The notes: a model not told the origin generated them from the sequence alone. 64,000 bases of DNA from Streptomyces sp. ITFR-21 (GCF_031844685.1 NZ_CP134605.1:2934001-2998000); one strand, 5' to 3'; positions 44,020-52,594 are shown, counted from the stretch's first letter. Numbers and translations: made by a program.

Positions 44020-45566
44020 CCCGTAGCCTCCCGAAGTCCGCTCCGCCCGTACGGGGCCTCGGTAACACCGGCGGCGGTAATACTCACCACGTGGTCCGGT
44101 CCGGTCAGGACGCCTTTGGACGTTCTGAGCCGAGCGGTCCGGCCGTCGTCGACCTCGACCAGACTGATCTCCACCTGGCCGTCGGACGTGCCGGCCCGTC
44201 GGGTTCCTGAGGCGTCAGGGTGGGCAGACAGCGCCCTGCCGAGCAGGTCGAGCAGTCGGGCGAACGCAGCGTCGTCCAACTCACCGAAGTCGGAGAGCCG
44301 CACCGGACCGTCGGTCCTCAACGTGCCCCATGCCCGCTGGAGTTCGGCTCTCTCCTGTCGCGCCTTGTGTGCCCGCGCGGCCTTGACCGACGCGACGTCC
44401 CGCACCTTGCCCGTTCGGGTGAAGCGCTCCGTGCGCCCGCTCGTCCGCAGCAGCGCCGAGACCTCGACGGGAGGGGCCTCCGCCCACGTGCGGGAGGACG
44501 GGACCAACTCCGGGTCCGGGTGCGCCAGGTGCGCATGGCGTGCCGACCCCAACCCGAATGCCAGGGTCCACAGCCTGTGCAGATCCTCATCCCCCGGGGC
44601 GTCCGCGAACCAGCGTGCCAGCTCCCTGAAGTCCTGCGCGGCGCTGGAGGAGCGCCGGCGCGACTCGGTGATCCGGTCGAGGACCTGGAGCAGCGAGACG
44701 ATGGCGCGGCGGGCGACATCGTGAAGGCGGTCCACGCGTGGCCTCGCTCCGTCCTCAGGCAGGAACCAGGCCCGCAGACCTACCCAGCGCGCCCGGCGGC
44801 GCTCCAGCCACATCGGGCCGGCGTCATCACCAGCGACCGGCGGAAGCTCGGCCCCGCGCAGCGCTCGCTCATGCAGGACCGCGACTCCGCGCTCTTCCAC
44901 GCGAGCGATGGCCGAGGCGACGCCGTGGCTGCGCTGCTCCAGGTTGACCAGGAACTCCTGGAGGTACGCCACCGTGGCGGCCTTCACCTCGCGGAAAACG
45001 TTGAGATCCGCGCCCTCAACGCGCAGCAGGCGCTGCAACTCGCCGTTGAACGCCTTCGTGTTGTCCAGCAGGGCCTCCAGATGGCCCTCCAACTCCTGCA
45101 GGGTGCTGAAGATCCGGCGATCCGGCGACGTCGGCTCCTTGAGCAGGACGTACAGCTCGTCCAGCCGATCGGTGATCGCCTCCAGGACAGCTGTCTGCAA
45201 CGCCCCTGTCGCCGTGAGCACCTCCAACGCGTGCTGGACCCCGGCCAGGGCTGCCTCTCCGCGCCGGGTCAGCGAGTACTGCAGGTTCCGCCGTTCGTAC
45301 TCCTCCGCCGTCCGGTAGTTCTCCGCATGGTTCTGGACGACATCCAGCAGCCCCCACTCCCGGAGTGCCTTCAGCGCGCCGTGGAGATCATCGTCGGATA
45401 TCGCATCCAGCCAGCCCGCCGTGCGCAGCCGCCCCCGGACGTCGTCCAGCACAAGCGCCGTCTCCAAGCGTTCGTTGGCCGCGCCGAAGGCACCCAGGAT
45501 CGCGCCGTACAGATCAGCACGCTCTCCGGTGGCGAAGCGGAACATCTCCGGTGGAACCCTGCGCAC
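44016..45566 (-). CDS. jetA: JetA, kleisin-like subunit (DUF2397) of type II Wadjet
   Basis: A 516-residue protein (TIGR02677/DUF2397 type). It opens VRRVPPEMFRFATGERADLY and has the expected helical N-domain (YRTAEEYERRNLQYSLTRRG) and a middle coiled coil (LQELEGHLEALLDNTKAFNG). It closes the JetC ATPase heads like a kleisin. I chose the GTG at 45564-45566 because GGAGGGGGAAGG precedes it at good spacing; the ATG seven codons later has its SD too close. First gene of the operon; the SWIM gene ends 107 bases upstream, so a promoter probably lies in that gap. Confidence 0.92.
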   Translation of the reverse strand: MRRVPPEMFRFATGERADLYGAILGAFGAANERLETALVLDDVRGRLRTAGWLDAISDDDLHGALKALREWGLLDVVQNHAENYRTAEEYERRNLQYSLTRRGEAALAGVQHALEVLTATGALQTAVLEAITDRLDELYVLLKEPTSPDRRIFSTLQELEGHLEALLDNTKAFNGELQRLLRVEGADLNVFREVKAATVAYLQEFLVNLEQRSHGVASAIARVEERGVAVLHERALRGAELPPVAGDDAGPMWLERRRARWVGLRAWFLPEDGARPRVDRLHDVARRAIVSLLQVLDRITESRRRSSSAAQDFRELARWFADAPGDEDLHRLWTLAFGLGSARHAHLAHPDPELVPSSRTWAEAPPVEVSALLRTSGRTERFTRTGKVRDVASVKAARAHKARQERAELQRAWGTLRTDGPVRLSDFGELDDAAFARLLDLLGRALSAHPDASGTRRAGTSDGQVEISLVEVDDGRTARLRTSKGVLTGPDHVVSITAAGVTEAPYGRSGLREATG

Positions 45567-45639
45567 GTGTCCTTCCCCCTCCGAGCGGGATCGCGGCGAC
45601 CCCACGCCGCACACAACGGTAGGGGCATGCGCTGACAGC

Positions 45640-45661
45640 CGAGTCGGAAATGACGGACTCG
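45640..45661. terminator. Weak inverted repeat upstream of jetA
   Basis: CGAGTC at 45640-45645 and GACTCG at 45656-45661, loop of 10, directly after the SWIM-gene stop on the minus strand. It may mark the end of the helicase/SWIM transcript before the Wadjet operon. Short stem, so weak evidence. Confidence 0.3.
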
Positions 45662-45673
45662 ACGGCTCTGCCG

Positions 45674-47002
45674 TCACGCCTGGAGAAGGACTGCCAGGAC
45701 AACAGCGGGATCGCTGTCCGGGGGACCCGACGGCCACCACACCGCCCGCTCCTTGACATACGGGTACCACAATCCGTCCCGGCCCAGGCGGAGTTGGGCG
45801 GCGCGTCTTTCGACGGTCCAGCGGTTGCGCCAGGTACGCAGCCGGGGCGGGGCGCCGTCCGCCCAGTCCGCCCGCAGGGCCTCGCGGTCGCGCTCCAGCC
45901 GCCCGGCGGGCGGGTTCCACGGGTGCTCCAGCACGTCGAGGGACGCCGCGCCGCCGAAGCGCCAGGCGCGGGTGGCAGCGGCGAGTGCGGTGGGAGCGCG
46001 TCCGCAGTTCGCCGCGAGCCGGGCGAAGACCTCCATGCTGGGGTGCTCAGCGGCCAGGCGGACGGTGTCCTGCCACTCGGTGAGCGGGACGGGAGGCGCA
46101 CTGCCGGCGTGCCGCGAAGTGTCCAGGGCCGCGGCCAGGAGGTGGTGGGCGCGCAGGGCGGTGTCGGCGGCGAGCAGTTCGAGCGCGACCGGGTCCAATC
46201 CGGGCTCGGGAGCGGCCGATTCCGCCAGCGCGGGGCCGTGGCCGGCCTCCTCGGGCAGCAGCGGTAGGGCAGGCAGCGGGGGCCGTGCGGAGCCGGAGGA
46301 GAACGCCGGCCCGGCGGGGTCACCGGTACGAGGCCGCGGTAGGACCGTGCGCGAACCCGCCGCAGGGGAGGAGACGGCGGCCTCGGCAGCAGCGCGGACC
46401 CGGTTCCGGCAACCGAGTTCGTCGGTCAGCTCGTGCTCACCACGTCCCCGCAGGAGCAGCAGGACGAAGGGGTCCCGGTCCAGCAGCCGGGCGACCTGGT
46501 AGCAGAGGGCGGCGGCGTGCTTACAGGGCTCGCCCCAGTCGGGGCAGTTGCACGCCGGGTCGAGGTCCTGCGGACCGGGCAGCAGTGTCACGCCCGCGGC
46601 TTCGGCGTCGTCGGCGAGCCCGGGCGGCATCTCTCCGTCGAGGAGTGCGGCGATGTGGGCGGCCCGCTCGGCGATCATGTCGAGGAGGTGGTCCCACTGC
46701 TGATCGGTGAGCTGCCGTACCCGGACCCTGGAGCGGTAGGGGGCCGGGCGGCTGCCCTGCACGGTGGCGGTGACCGAACCGTGGTCGATGGTGACGTGAC
46801 CGACGGCGCCGCGTCTCGCGTAAGTGCGGCCCCGCTGGAGGCGGCCGGGGTCCAGCGAGGACTCCTCCAGCGCCGTCAGCCACGCCCGGCCCCACCAGGA
46901 CTCCGCGAACGGGGCACGACTGCCCCTGGCGGGAGGGAGGGCGTCGAAGGTGCGGACGGCCCTTCGCTGCGAAGGGGCGCGCTGCCCGGCCGGCTTCGTC
47001 AT
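45674..47002 (-). CDS. SWIM zinc-finger protein
   Basis: A 442-residue protein. The SWIM motif is CNCPDWGEPCKHAAALCYQV near residues 151-170 (CxCx6CxH), which binds one zinc and contacts nucleic acid or protein. The N-terminal ESWWGRAWLTALEESSLDPG and RGRTYARRGAVGHVTIDHGS are shared by the actinobacterial proteins of this type. The C-terminal half is a helical, Pro-rich region ending AVLLQA. It is made together with the SNF2 helicase (4-base overlap at 46999-47002). Pairing of SWIM with SNF2 is widespread in actinobacteria; its function is not established. Confidence 0.88.
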   Translation of the reverse strand: MTKPAGQRAPSQRRAVRTFDALPPARGSRAPFAESWWGRAWLTALEESSLDPGRLQRGRTYARRGAVGHVTIDHGSVTATVQGSRPAPYRSRVRVRQLTDQQWDHLLDMIAERAAHIAALLDGEMPPGLADDAEAAGVTLLPGPQDLDPACNCPDWGEPCKHAAALCYQVARLLDRDPFVLLLLRGRGEHELTDELGCRNRVRAAAEAAVSSPAAGSRTVLPRPRTGDPAGPAFSSGSARPPLPALPLLPEEAGHGPALAESAAPEPGLDPVALELLAADTALRAHHLLAAALDTSRHAGSAPPVPLTEWQDTVRLAAEHPSMEVFARLAANCGRAPTALAAATRAWRFGGAASLDVLEHPWNPPAGRLERDREALRADWADGAPPRLRTWRNRWTVERRAAQLRLGRDGLWYPYVKERAVWWPSGPPDSDPAVVLAVLLQA

Positions 47003-50000
47003 CGCCGCGAACCGCGCAGTGCGACCAGGTCGGCGAGTTCGGCGTCGCTCAGCTCGCTGAACGCCGCTTCGCCCGTACCGAGTACGGCGTCGGCAAGTTC
47101 CCGTTTCTGGCGGAGCATGTCGGCGACCTTCTCCTCAACCGTTCCCTCGGCGATCAGTTTGTGGACCTGTACGGGCTGGGTCTGCCCGATCCGGTAGGCG
47201 CGATCGGTGGCCTGGTCCTCCACGGCGGGGTTCCACCACCGGTCGTAGTGGACGACATGCCCGGCACGGGTGAGGTTCAGGCCGGTCCCAGCGGCCTTGA
47301 GGGACAGCAGGAAGACCCTCTTTTCACCGGTCTGGAAGGCGTCGACCATCTCCTCTCGGCGCGTGACCGTGGTCCCGCCGTGCAGGAACAAGGTCGTCAC
47401 GCCCCGGTCCGCCAGGTGGCGCTCCAGCAGCCGGCCCATGGCCACGTACTGGGTGAAGACCAGAACGGACCCGTCCTCGGCGAGGACGGTGTCCAGGAGT
47501 TCGTCGAGCAGTTCGAGCTTCCCCGAGCGGCCGGGCAGCTTCGTGCCGACCGGTTCCTTGAGGTATTGCGCAGGGTGGTTGCACACCTGCTTCAAGCCGG
47601 TGAGGAGCTTCATCACCAGCCCGCGCCGCGCCATGCCGTCCGATCCCTCGATCTCCGCCATGAGTTCGCGCACCAGTGCCTCGTACAGGGAGACCTGCTC
47701 CTTCGTCAGCGGCACCGGCTGATCGGTCTCGGTCTTGGGCGGCAGTTCGGGCGCGATACCGGGGTCGGACTTGCGCCTCCTGAGCAGGAACGGCCGGACC
47801 AGCGAAGCGAGTCGGCGGGCCGCCTGTTGGTCGCGATCGCCCTCGACTGCCTTCGCGTAGCGGTCCCGGAAGGCGGAGAGCGTGCCCAACAGCCCTGGGG
47901 TGGTCCAGTCGAGCAGGGCCCACAGCTCGGAGAGGTTGTTCTCCACCGGGGTGCCGGTCAGCGCGACGCGGCCCCGCGAGGGGATCGTGCGCAGCGCCTG
48001 CGCGGTGTGCGCGTGCGGATTCTTGACGTGCTGGGCCTCATCGGCGACCAGCAGTCCCCAGGCCTGCCCCGCCAGGCGCTCGGTGTCGCGGCGCATCGTC
48101 CCGTAGGTGGTCAGCACGAAGGCGTCGCCTTCGAGACCGGCCAGTTCGCGGCCGGGGCCGTGGAAGCGGCGTACGGAGGAGGCCGGCGCGAAGCGGCGGA
48201 TCTCGCGCTCCCAGTTGCCCAGCAAGGAGGCGGGACAGACCACCAGCGTCGGGCCGGCGGTGGCCTTCCGCTCCTGACGGCGCAGGTGGAGGGCGATCAG
48301 CGTCACGGTCTTGCCCAGGCCCATATCGTCCGCGAGGCAGCCGCCCAGACCGAGCGAGGTCATCTGGTGCAGCCAGTTAAGACCGCGCAGCTGGTAGTCG
48401 CGCAGGGTCGCCGTCAGGCCCTTCGGCGGCCCCTGTGGTTCACGTGCGGCGCAAACCTCCGGATCGGCGATCCTGGCCCGCAACTCCTCCAGCACACCAC
48501 CCGCGGTGACCGCGACCTGCTCTCCGTCCACCTCGACGCTGCTGGTCAGCGCGGCACCCAGCGCGTCGATCGCGGTCAGCGAGGGCGCCCCGGACCGGGC
48601 CGCCCGCCGCAGACGGCGCACCAACTCCGGGTCGACGACCACCCACTGATCACGCAGCCGCACGACCGGCCGATGGGCCTGGACAAGCCGCTCCAGTTCC
48701 TCCTCGGTGAGCTCCTGGTCCCCGAGCGCGACCCGCCAGCGGAAGTCCAGCAGAGCGCCGGAGGACAGGAAGGACCCGGCCGCGGATGTCGTTGTCTTGC
48801 GTGCCGGTTCCAGGACACCGGACGCGGTCAGCCCGCGCACCAGCTCCTTGGGCCAGTGCACGGCCACCCCGGCCCCGGCGAGGCTCTCGGCCGCCTCGCC
48901 CAGCAGCGCCAGGGCCTCTTCGTCGGACAGTTCCAGACCCACCGGAGCGGCCGCCTCCAGCAGTCGTGCGGCAGGTGGCCACACGCGTGCGGCCCGGCGC
49001 AGCGTCAGCATCGTGTCCACGCGGGCCCGCGGGCCGAACAGCTCGGGCGCGGCAGCCGATCCGGCCCACAGGTCCGCGGCGTCGGCGAGCACCGTCGGAT
49101 CGGCCAGGCTGAGCAGCTGGACGACGGCCCGGAGGGAACCCTGGCCTGCCTCTTCGGCATCCTCACCGGCCCGCAGCTCCCCGTCGTCCGACGCCTCTCC
49201 ACCCGGCTCCGCCGTACGCGACAGCTCCAGCCGCAGCGACACCTGAAGTCCCGCGTCACGGCCGGCGGCGACCTCGGCCGCCCAGGCCCGCTGCTCGGGC
49301 ACGGCCTGCGGCGCGCCGTCCGCGAAGGCCCTCCCGCCGGTCAAGTGGCGAGAGGCAGGGGTACGGGCGAGGGAGTCAGCAACCGCGTCCAGGAACGCTC
49401 GCACCAGCGGTTCGGCCGCCGGGAGCGTGAGAGGTGTCCGGCCGGGAACCGGAACAGCGCGGGCCTGCGGCGGCATGGCGGCCGCAAGCCCACGCAGCCG
49501 CTCCAGATCCCCGGCGTCGAACGGCCCCACCCGCCACGCGTCGAAGCCCTCCGGTGACACGCCAGGCAGTACCCGCCCCCGGGCCGCCAGGCTCAGACCC
49601 AGTACGGCCGCGGTGCCCCAGAACGCCGTGGTGGCCGACGCCCGCCCGCTGCCGTCCGCACCCAGAGCGCGGCAACGCGTCAGCAGTGGCAGCGCCTGCC
49701 CCACCGGCACCGCCGCGGCCGGCACTCGCGCCCTCCGCACGGACGGCCCGTACGGCCGGACCACCGTGAGCTCCTCGGGTCGCACCCCGAGGTCCGGGGG
49801 TTCGCCGCCGGGCGTCCAGAAGGCCATCCGCCCCAGCCGAGGCGGGTCCGCCGGAAGGAAAACCACCTCACCCGCGGCCAGCTCCGGCAGCGACGCGAGC
49901 AACCGGTCCGGGTCCAGGGCACCCGACCCGCGTGCGGGCAACCGGTCGGTCACGGCAAGGTCGGAGGAGCCGCCCTCTGCCGACGGATAAGCCTTCGCCA

Positions 50001-50010
50001 TCGCATCCAC
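46999..50010 (-). CDS. SNF2-family DEAD/DEAH-type helicase
   Basis: A 1003-residue SNF2 helicase. Walker A LADDMGLGKTVTLIALHL has Lys567; motif II is VADEAQHVKNPH with DEAQ at 657-660. The C-lobe has VLVFTQYVAMGRLLERHL, SLKAAGTGLNLTRAGHVVHY, WWNPAVEDQATDRAYRIGQ. The N-terminal 500 residues include the bacterial SNF2-associated domain. GTG at 50008-50010 has GGAAG nine bases upstream; an ATG three codons later is possible. Such proteins move along DNA and remodel protein-DNA complexes. It is divergent from the toxin-antitoxin pair. Confidence 0.92.
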   Translation of the reverse strand: MDAMAKAYPSAEGGSSDLAVTDRLPARGSGALDPDRLLASLPELAAGEVVFLPADPPRLGRMAFWTPGGEPPDLGVRPEELTVVRPYGPSVRRARVPAAAVPVGQALPLLTRCRALGADGSGRASATTAFWGTAAVLGLSLAARGRVLPGVSPEGFDAWRVGPFDAGDLERLRGLAAAMPPQARAVPVPGRTPLTLPAAEPLVRAFLDAVADSLARTPASRHLTGGRAFADGAPQAVPEQRAWAAEVAAGRDAGLQVSLRLELSRTAEPGGEASDDGELRAGEDAEEAGQGSLRAVVQLLSLADPTVLADAADLWAGSAAAPELFGPRARVDTMLTLRRAARVWPPAARLLEAAAPVGLELSDEEALALLGEAAESLAGAGVAVHWPKELVRGLTASGVLEPARKTTTSAAGSFLSSGALLDFRWRVALGDQELTEEELERLVQAHRPVVRLRDQWVVVDPELVRRLRRAARSGAPSLTAIDALGAALTSSVEVDGEQVAVTAGGVLEELRARIADPEVCAAREPQGPPKGLTATLRDYQLRGLNWLHQMTSLGLGGCLADDMGLGKTVTLIALHLRRQERKATAGPTLVVCPASLLGNWEREIRRFAPASSVRRFHGPGRELAGLEGDAFVLTTYGTMRRDTERLAGQAWGLLVADEAQHVKNPHAHTAQALRTIPSRGRVALTGTPVENNLSELWALLDWTTPGLLGTLSAFRDRYAKAVEGDRDQQAARRLASLVRPFLLRRRKSDPGIAPELPPKTETDQPVPLTKEQVSLYEALVRELMAEIEGSDGMARRGLVMKLLTGLKQVCNHPAQYLKEPVGTKLPGRSGKLELLDELLDTVLAEDGSVLVFTQYVAMGRLLERHLADRGVTTLFLHGGTTVTRREEMVDAFQTGEKRVFLLSLKAAGTGLNLTRAGHVVHYDRWWNPAVEDQATDRAYRIGQTQPVQVHKLIAEGTVEEKVADMLRQKRELADAVLGTGEAAFSELSDAELADLVALRGSRR

Positions 50011-50173
50011 GTCGTGGGACTTCCTTTCGGGCGGCCGGGACACCGTCCGTCCCTGACGCCTTCAGCAAGGCTAGCCACTCGCGGGGACACGATGTGCCCG
50101 GGACTGCTCCTGTGACACAGCTCAGGGACAGGCAGCCGGCCACGTCGGAGGCCGAAGCGGTCACCTGTTCCCC

Positions 50174-50205
50174 GACCTCGCTCGAAGGCGACCTCGCTCG
50201 AAGGC
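50174..50205. repeat. 16-base tandem direct repeat before the toxin-antitoxin genes
   Basis: GACCTCGCTCGAAGGC occurs twice back to back (50174-50189 and 50190-50205). It lies in the 257-base divergent gap between the SNF2 helicase and the antitoxin gene. It could be an operator for the antitoxin, or simply a slippage duplication. Confidence 0.7.
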
Positions 50206-50267
50206 CGGGGGGCGGGGGCGTGCGGGCAGATTGGCCGAGTAACCGCACGGGCGGTATGGTCAATGGT

Positions 50268-50546
50268 ATGGCAACCAAGAAGTACACCGTGACGCTGCCG
50301 GAGGAGCTGGCCGAGGAGATCCGCTCCGAGGTCGGCCCCGGCGGCTTCAGCCGTTATGTCACACAGGCTGTCGAGCGCCAGCGGGAGCGGGAGCGGTTGC
50401 ACGAAGCCGTGGACTGGTGGGAATCCGAGTACGGCGAGGCCACGGCCGAGGAATTGGCCGAGGCAGAGGCCGAGCGCAGAGAGATCGAGCGGGCGCACGC
50501 GGAGCGGGCGCGCAAGGTGGTCAATCCGCCCGGAGCTGCCGCGTGA
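50268..50546 (+). CDS. VapB-like antitoxin
   Basis: A 92-residue protein (MATKKYTVTLPEELAEEIRS). The first 45 residues form a ribbon-helix-helix (KYTVTLPEELAEEIRSEVGP, GGFSRYVTQAVERQ), and an acidic helical tail follows (LHEAVDWWESEYGEATAEEL) that would wrap the toxin. RHH antitoxins repress their own promoter. The start is uncertain: an in-frame ATG at 50256 is also possible and neither has a strong SD. Its stop overlaps the toxin GTG (GTGA at 50543-50546). Confidence 0.85.
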   Translation: MATKKYTVTLPEELAEEIRSEVGPGGFSRYVTQAVERQRERERLHEAVDWWESEYGEATAEELAEAEAERREIERAHAERARKVVNPPGAAA

Positions 50547-50941
50547 GCGACGGGCAGGTCTACCTGCTCGACAGCGAGGGCCTGTCCCAGTGGGTACGCG
50601 GCGACCGCCGCATGGGTGCCCGGATCAAGGACGCCGATCGCTCGGACATCCCCGTGGTCACGACCTCGATGACCCTCGTCGAGGCCTATCACGCCAAGCT
50701 ACACCGGCCGGCCTGGCGGTGGGCGCTGTCGCGCTTGCGCGTGGAACCGGTGACCGAGCAGATCGCCGATGCCGCCATCGACCTCCTTCAGGACGCCGGG
50801 CTGCACGGGCACGAATACGCGACCGACGCCGCACTGGCCGCCGTGGCCCTGCGGCAGCCCGGCCGGGTCACGATCTTCACGTCCGACGAGGACGACATGC
50901 GCAAGCTCTGCGGCGACCGCGTCGTGATGGTGAAGCTATGA
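50543..50941 (+). CDS. PIN-domain toxin (VapC-like ribonuclease)
   Basis: A 132-residue protein starting at a GTG inside the antitoxin stop (VSDGQVYLLDSEGLSQWVRG). PIN-fold acidic residues can be read: Asp10 in LLDSEGLS, Glu near 48 in TLVEAYHA, Asp near 94 in ATDAALAAVAL, and Asp in FTSDEDDMRKL near 112. VapC toxins cut tRNA or rRNA when the antitoxin is lost. Gene order antitoxin-toxin with a 4-base overlap is standard for VapBC. Confidence 0.88.
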   Translation: MSDGQVYLLDSEGLSQWVRGDRRMGARIKDADRSDIPVVTTSMTLVEAYHAKLHRPAWRWALSRLRVEPVTEQIADAAIDLLQDAGLHGHEYATDAALAAVALRQPGRVTIFTSDEDDMRKLCGDRVVMVKL

Positions 50942-51125
50942 CGCAGACGCCTCGGCCCCGCATCCGCGTCCAAGGTGATGAAACAGGTCAGGCCACTGAT
51001 CTCTGGGAGCCGTCTGGGAGCCGAACCGCTCCCCGGGTCCCCGCGGGACCGCCCCAGCCCCACTCAGCCCAACCCTCTGACCTGCGGCAACGCCGAACGC
51101 CCAGCCAGCGCCCACGGTTCGACGG

Positions 51126-51169
51126 CATTCGGGACGAAGAGGCCGTGGGTGCAAATCCCGCCACCCCGA
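51126..51169 (+). other. Attachment-site core: tRNA-Pro 3' fragment (right copy)
   Basis: The first 25 bases equal 37156-37180. The following bases complete the T loop and acceptor strand: GCAAATCCCGCCACCCCGA, ending at the discriminator base. Together they give about 44 bases of the 3' half of a tRNA-Pro(CGG); there is no 5' half upstream, so it is not a gene. One T-loop base differs from the usual GGTTCAAATC (GGTGCAAATC). Upstream, 50985-51060 resembles the integrase tail seen at 37025. Confidence 0.8.
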
Positions 51170-51180
51170 CGGCACAGCAG

Positions 51181-51225
51181 CAGGTCAGGGGCCTTCAGGA
51201 GACATCCTGTCGGGCCCCTGACCTG
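51181..51225. terminator. Strong 13-base hairpin
   Basis: CAGGTCAGGGGCC at 51181-51193 pairs perfectly with GGCCCCTGACCTG at 51213-51225, loop of 19 bases. It stands between the plus-strand toxin gene and the minus-strand ATPase relic, so it could end transcription from either side. Its arms share CAGGTCAGGGG with the inverted repeat at 37104-37142, which ties it to attachment-site DNA. Confidence 0.6.
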
Positions 51226-51340
51226 TGTGTAGGCGTCAGGTACAGCAACTACTGTGGCCCCGCTGACGTGGCCTACGTGTGGCTTTGTCGTCGGACCGTC
51301 GTTTCCCGGGCAGAGCGGCGGCTTGGTGTTGCGTTTCGGA

Positions 51341-52535
51341 TCAGCGGGGGCGCCAGGCCCTGAGCAGTTCTTCTGGACTGTAGGTTGCCCGCAGTCCGGA
51401 GCAGGTCGCGCCGCTTCGGGAGACCGCGACAAGCGGGATCGTTTCGTCGGTGAGGGCGGCCCGGTGCTTGTGCAGGGCCGCCAGGTCGTGGGCGTCGAAC
51501 GGGGCCGTCTCAAGCCACTTGACCGATCCCAGGAACAGCAACCGCCTCGCCACGGGCTGCCGGCCGGCACCCACCAGATCGGTCTCGACATCGTTGCTGC
51601 GTGTCCAGTAGCCGCCGACAGCGGGGGCGGCGGGCAGTTCGCCGTCCGGCAGGATCCGGGCAAGGGACTCCCGGACCAGGGGTTCGACAGCACGTCCCCG
51701 CCATCTGCTCCACTGTTCCCTGATGCGGGCCAAGGTGAGGTCTCCCCGCATGCGCACGATCTCTGCCATGTGCGGATCGAGGAACGCCAGCCAGAAGCGG
51801 AGATAGGGGTCCGCCACCCGGTGGCGGCGCTCTTTCGAAGGGTGTAGCGAGATCGGAAGTTCTGCCGCCACGACACGCTTGTCGATCAGCAGGTCAGATG
51901 CCCTGGCGAGCGTGCCGTGGGCGATGCCGCCGGCGGCCCGCGCGATGTTGGTGAAGGTCCGCTCGCCCGATCCGATCGCCCGTAGTACGTCCCTGCCCGT
52001 CGTCCGCGGAGGGAACCCGGCGGCGAGCGATCGCTCCGCCGAGACCAGGAGAGCGGAGATGGGGTTTTCCAGCGCCGCATCCAGGAAGTCCCACATGGAG
52101 GCCCCGGCCGGCCACTCCCGGCAGATGAGCGGCAGCCCGCCGGTGATGAGTGCGGCGTCGAAAGCAGCAGCCGGCCCCAAGTCGGGCATTTCGCTGATGT
52201 CTGCCGGAGTCAGCGGCCCCACGACCATCTCCCGCCCGCGCTGGTGGAACGGGCGGTCGTAGCTGTTGAGCGCTTCCATCATCGACAGATCCGAGCCGAC
52301 CAGCAGCAACAGGACGGGCTTGCGGCTGAGCAATCGGTCCCAGGCGCGTTGGAGCATCTTTTTCGAAGGCGTCGACGCGCTCCATGAGATACGGTACTTC
52401 ATCGATCACGACCACACTCGGGGTGTCATCGGGCAGGATCTCCGCCAAGAGCCGGAAGGCCGCGTTCCACTGGCTCGGCGCCTCCTCGGCGAAGAGAGAG
52501 CTCCCCGGCGGGGTGACCTGCTCAGATGACCTCAT
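51341..52535 (-). pseudogene. Archaeal-type ATPase with DUF234, truncated and frameshifted
   Basis: The C-terminal part (51341 to about 52360) is one frame and shows the sensor region LLLLVGSDLSMMEALNSYDR and the DUF234 domain (HRVADPYLRFWLAFLDPHMA, SRWRGRAVEPLVRESLARIL). The part before it (about 52360-52535) lies in another frame and has Walker B (TPSVVVIDEVPYLMERVDAF). The frame break falls at a run of five A on the coding strand (TTTTT at 52359-52363). No Walker A is found: the gene starts abruptly at the attachment-site debris at 52553. Two defects make it a relic, though the frameshift alone could be a sequencing error. Confidence 0.8.
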
Positions 52536-52552
52536 CGACCACCCTGCCGAGA

Positions 52553-52594
52553 TTTCCGGACGGAGAGGCCGTGGGTTCAGATTTCGCCATTTCG
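52553..52594 (+). other. Degenerate third tRNA-Pro 3' fragment
   Basis: TTTCCGGACGGAGAGGCCGT then GGGTTCAGATTTCGCC aligns over 40 bases with the fragment at 51126 (GGGACGAAGAGGCCGTGGGT...CAAATCCCGCC). It keeps AGAGGCCGTGGGTTCA intact and has changes elsewhere. It lies exactly where the ATPase relic loses its N-terminus, which fits an old integration end. The match is weaker than between the other two copies. Confidence 0.5.

Larger units (their letters stand above)
50942..51340. other. Gene-free junction after the toxin gene
   Basis: About 400 bases between the PIN toxin stop and the ATPase relic. It holds an integrase-tail-like stretch with two CTGGGAG repeats (CTCTGGGAGCCG, then TCTGGGAGCCGAAC) from 50999, the tRNA-Pro fragment and a strong hairpin. 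No coding potential seen. Confidence 0.6.
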
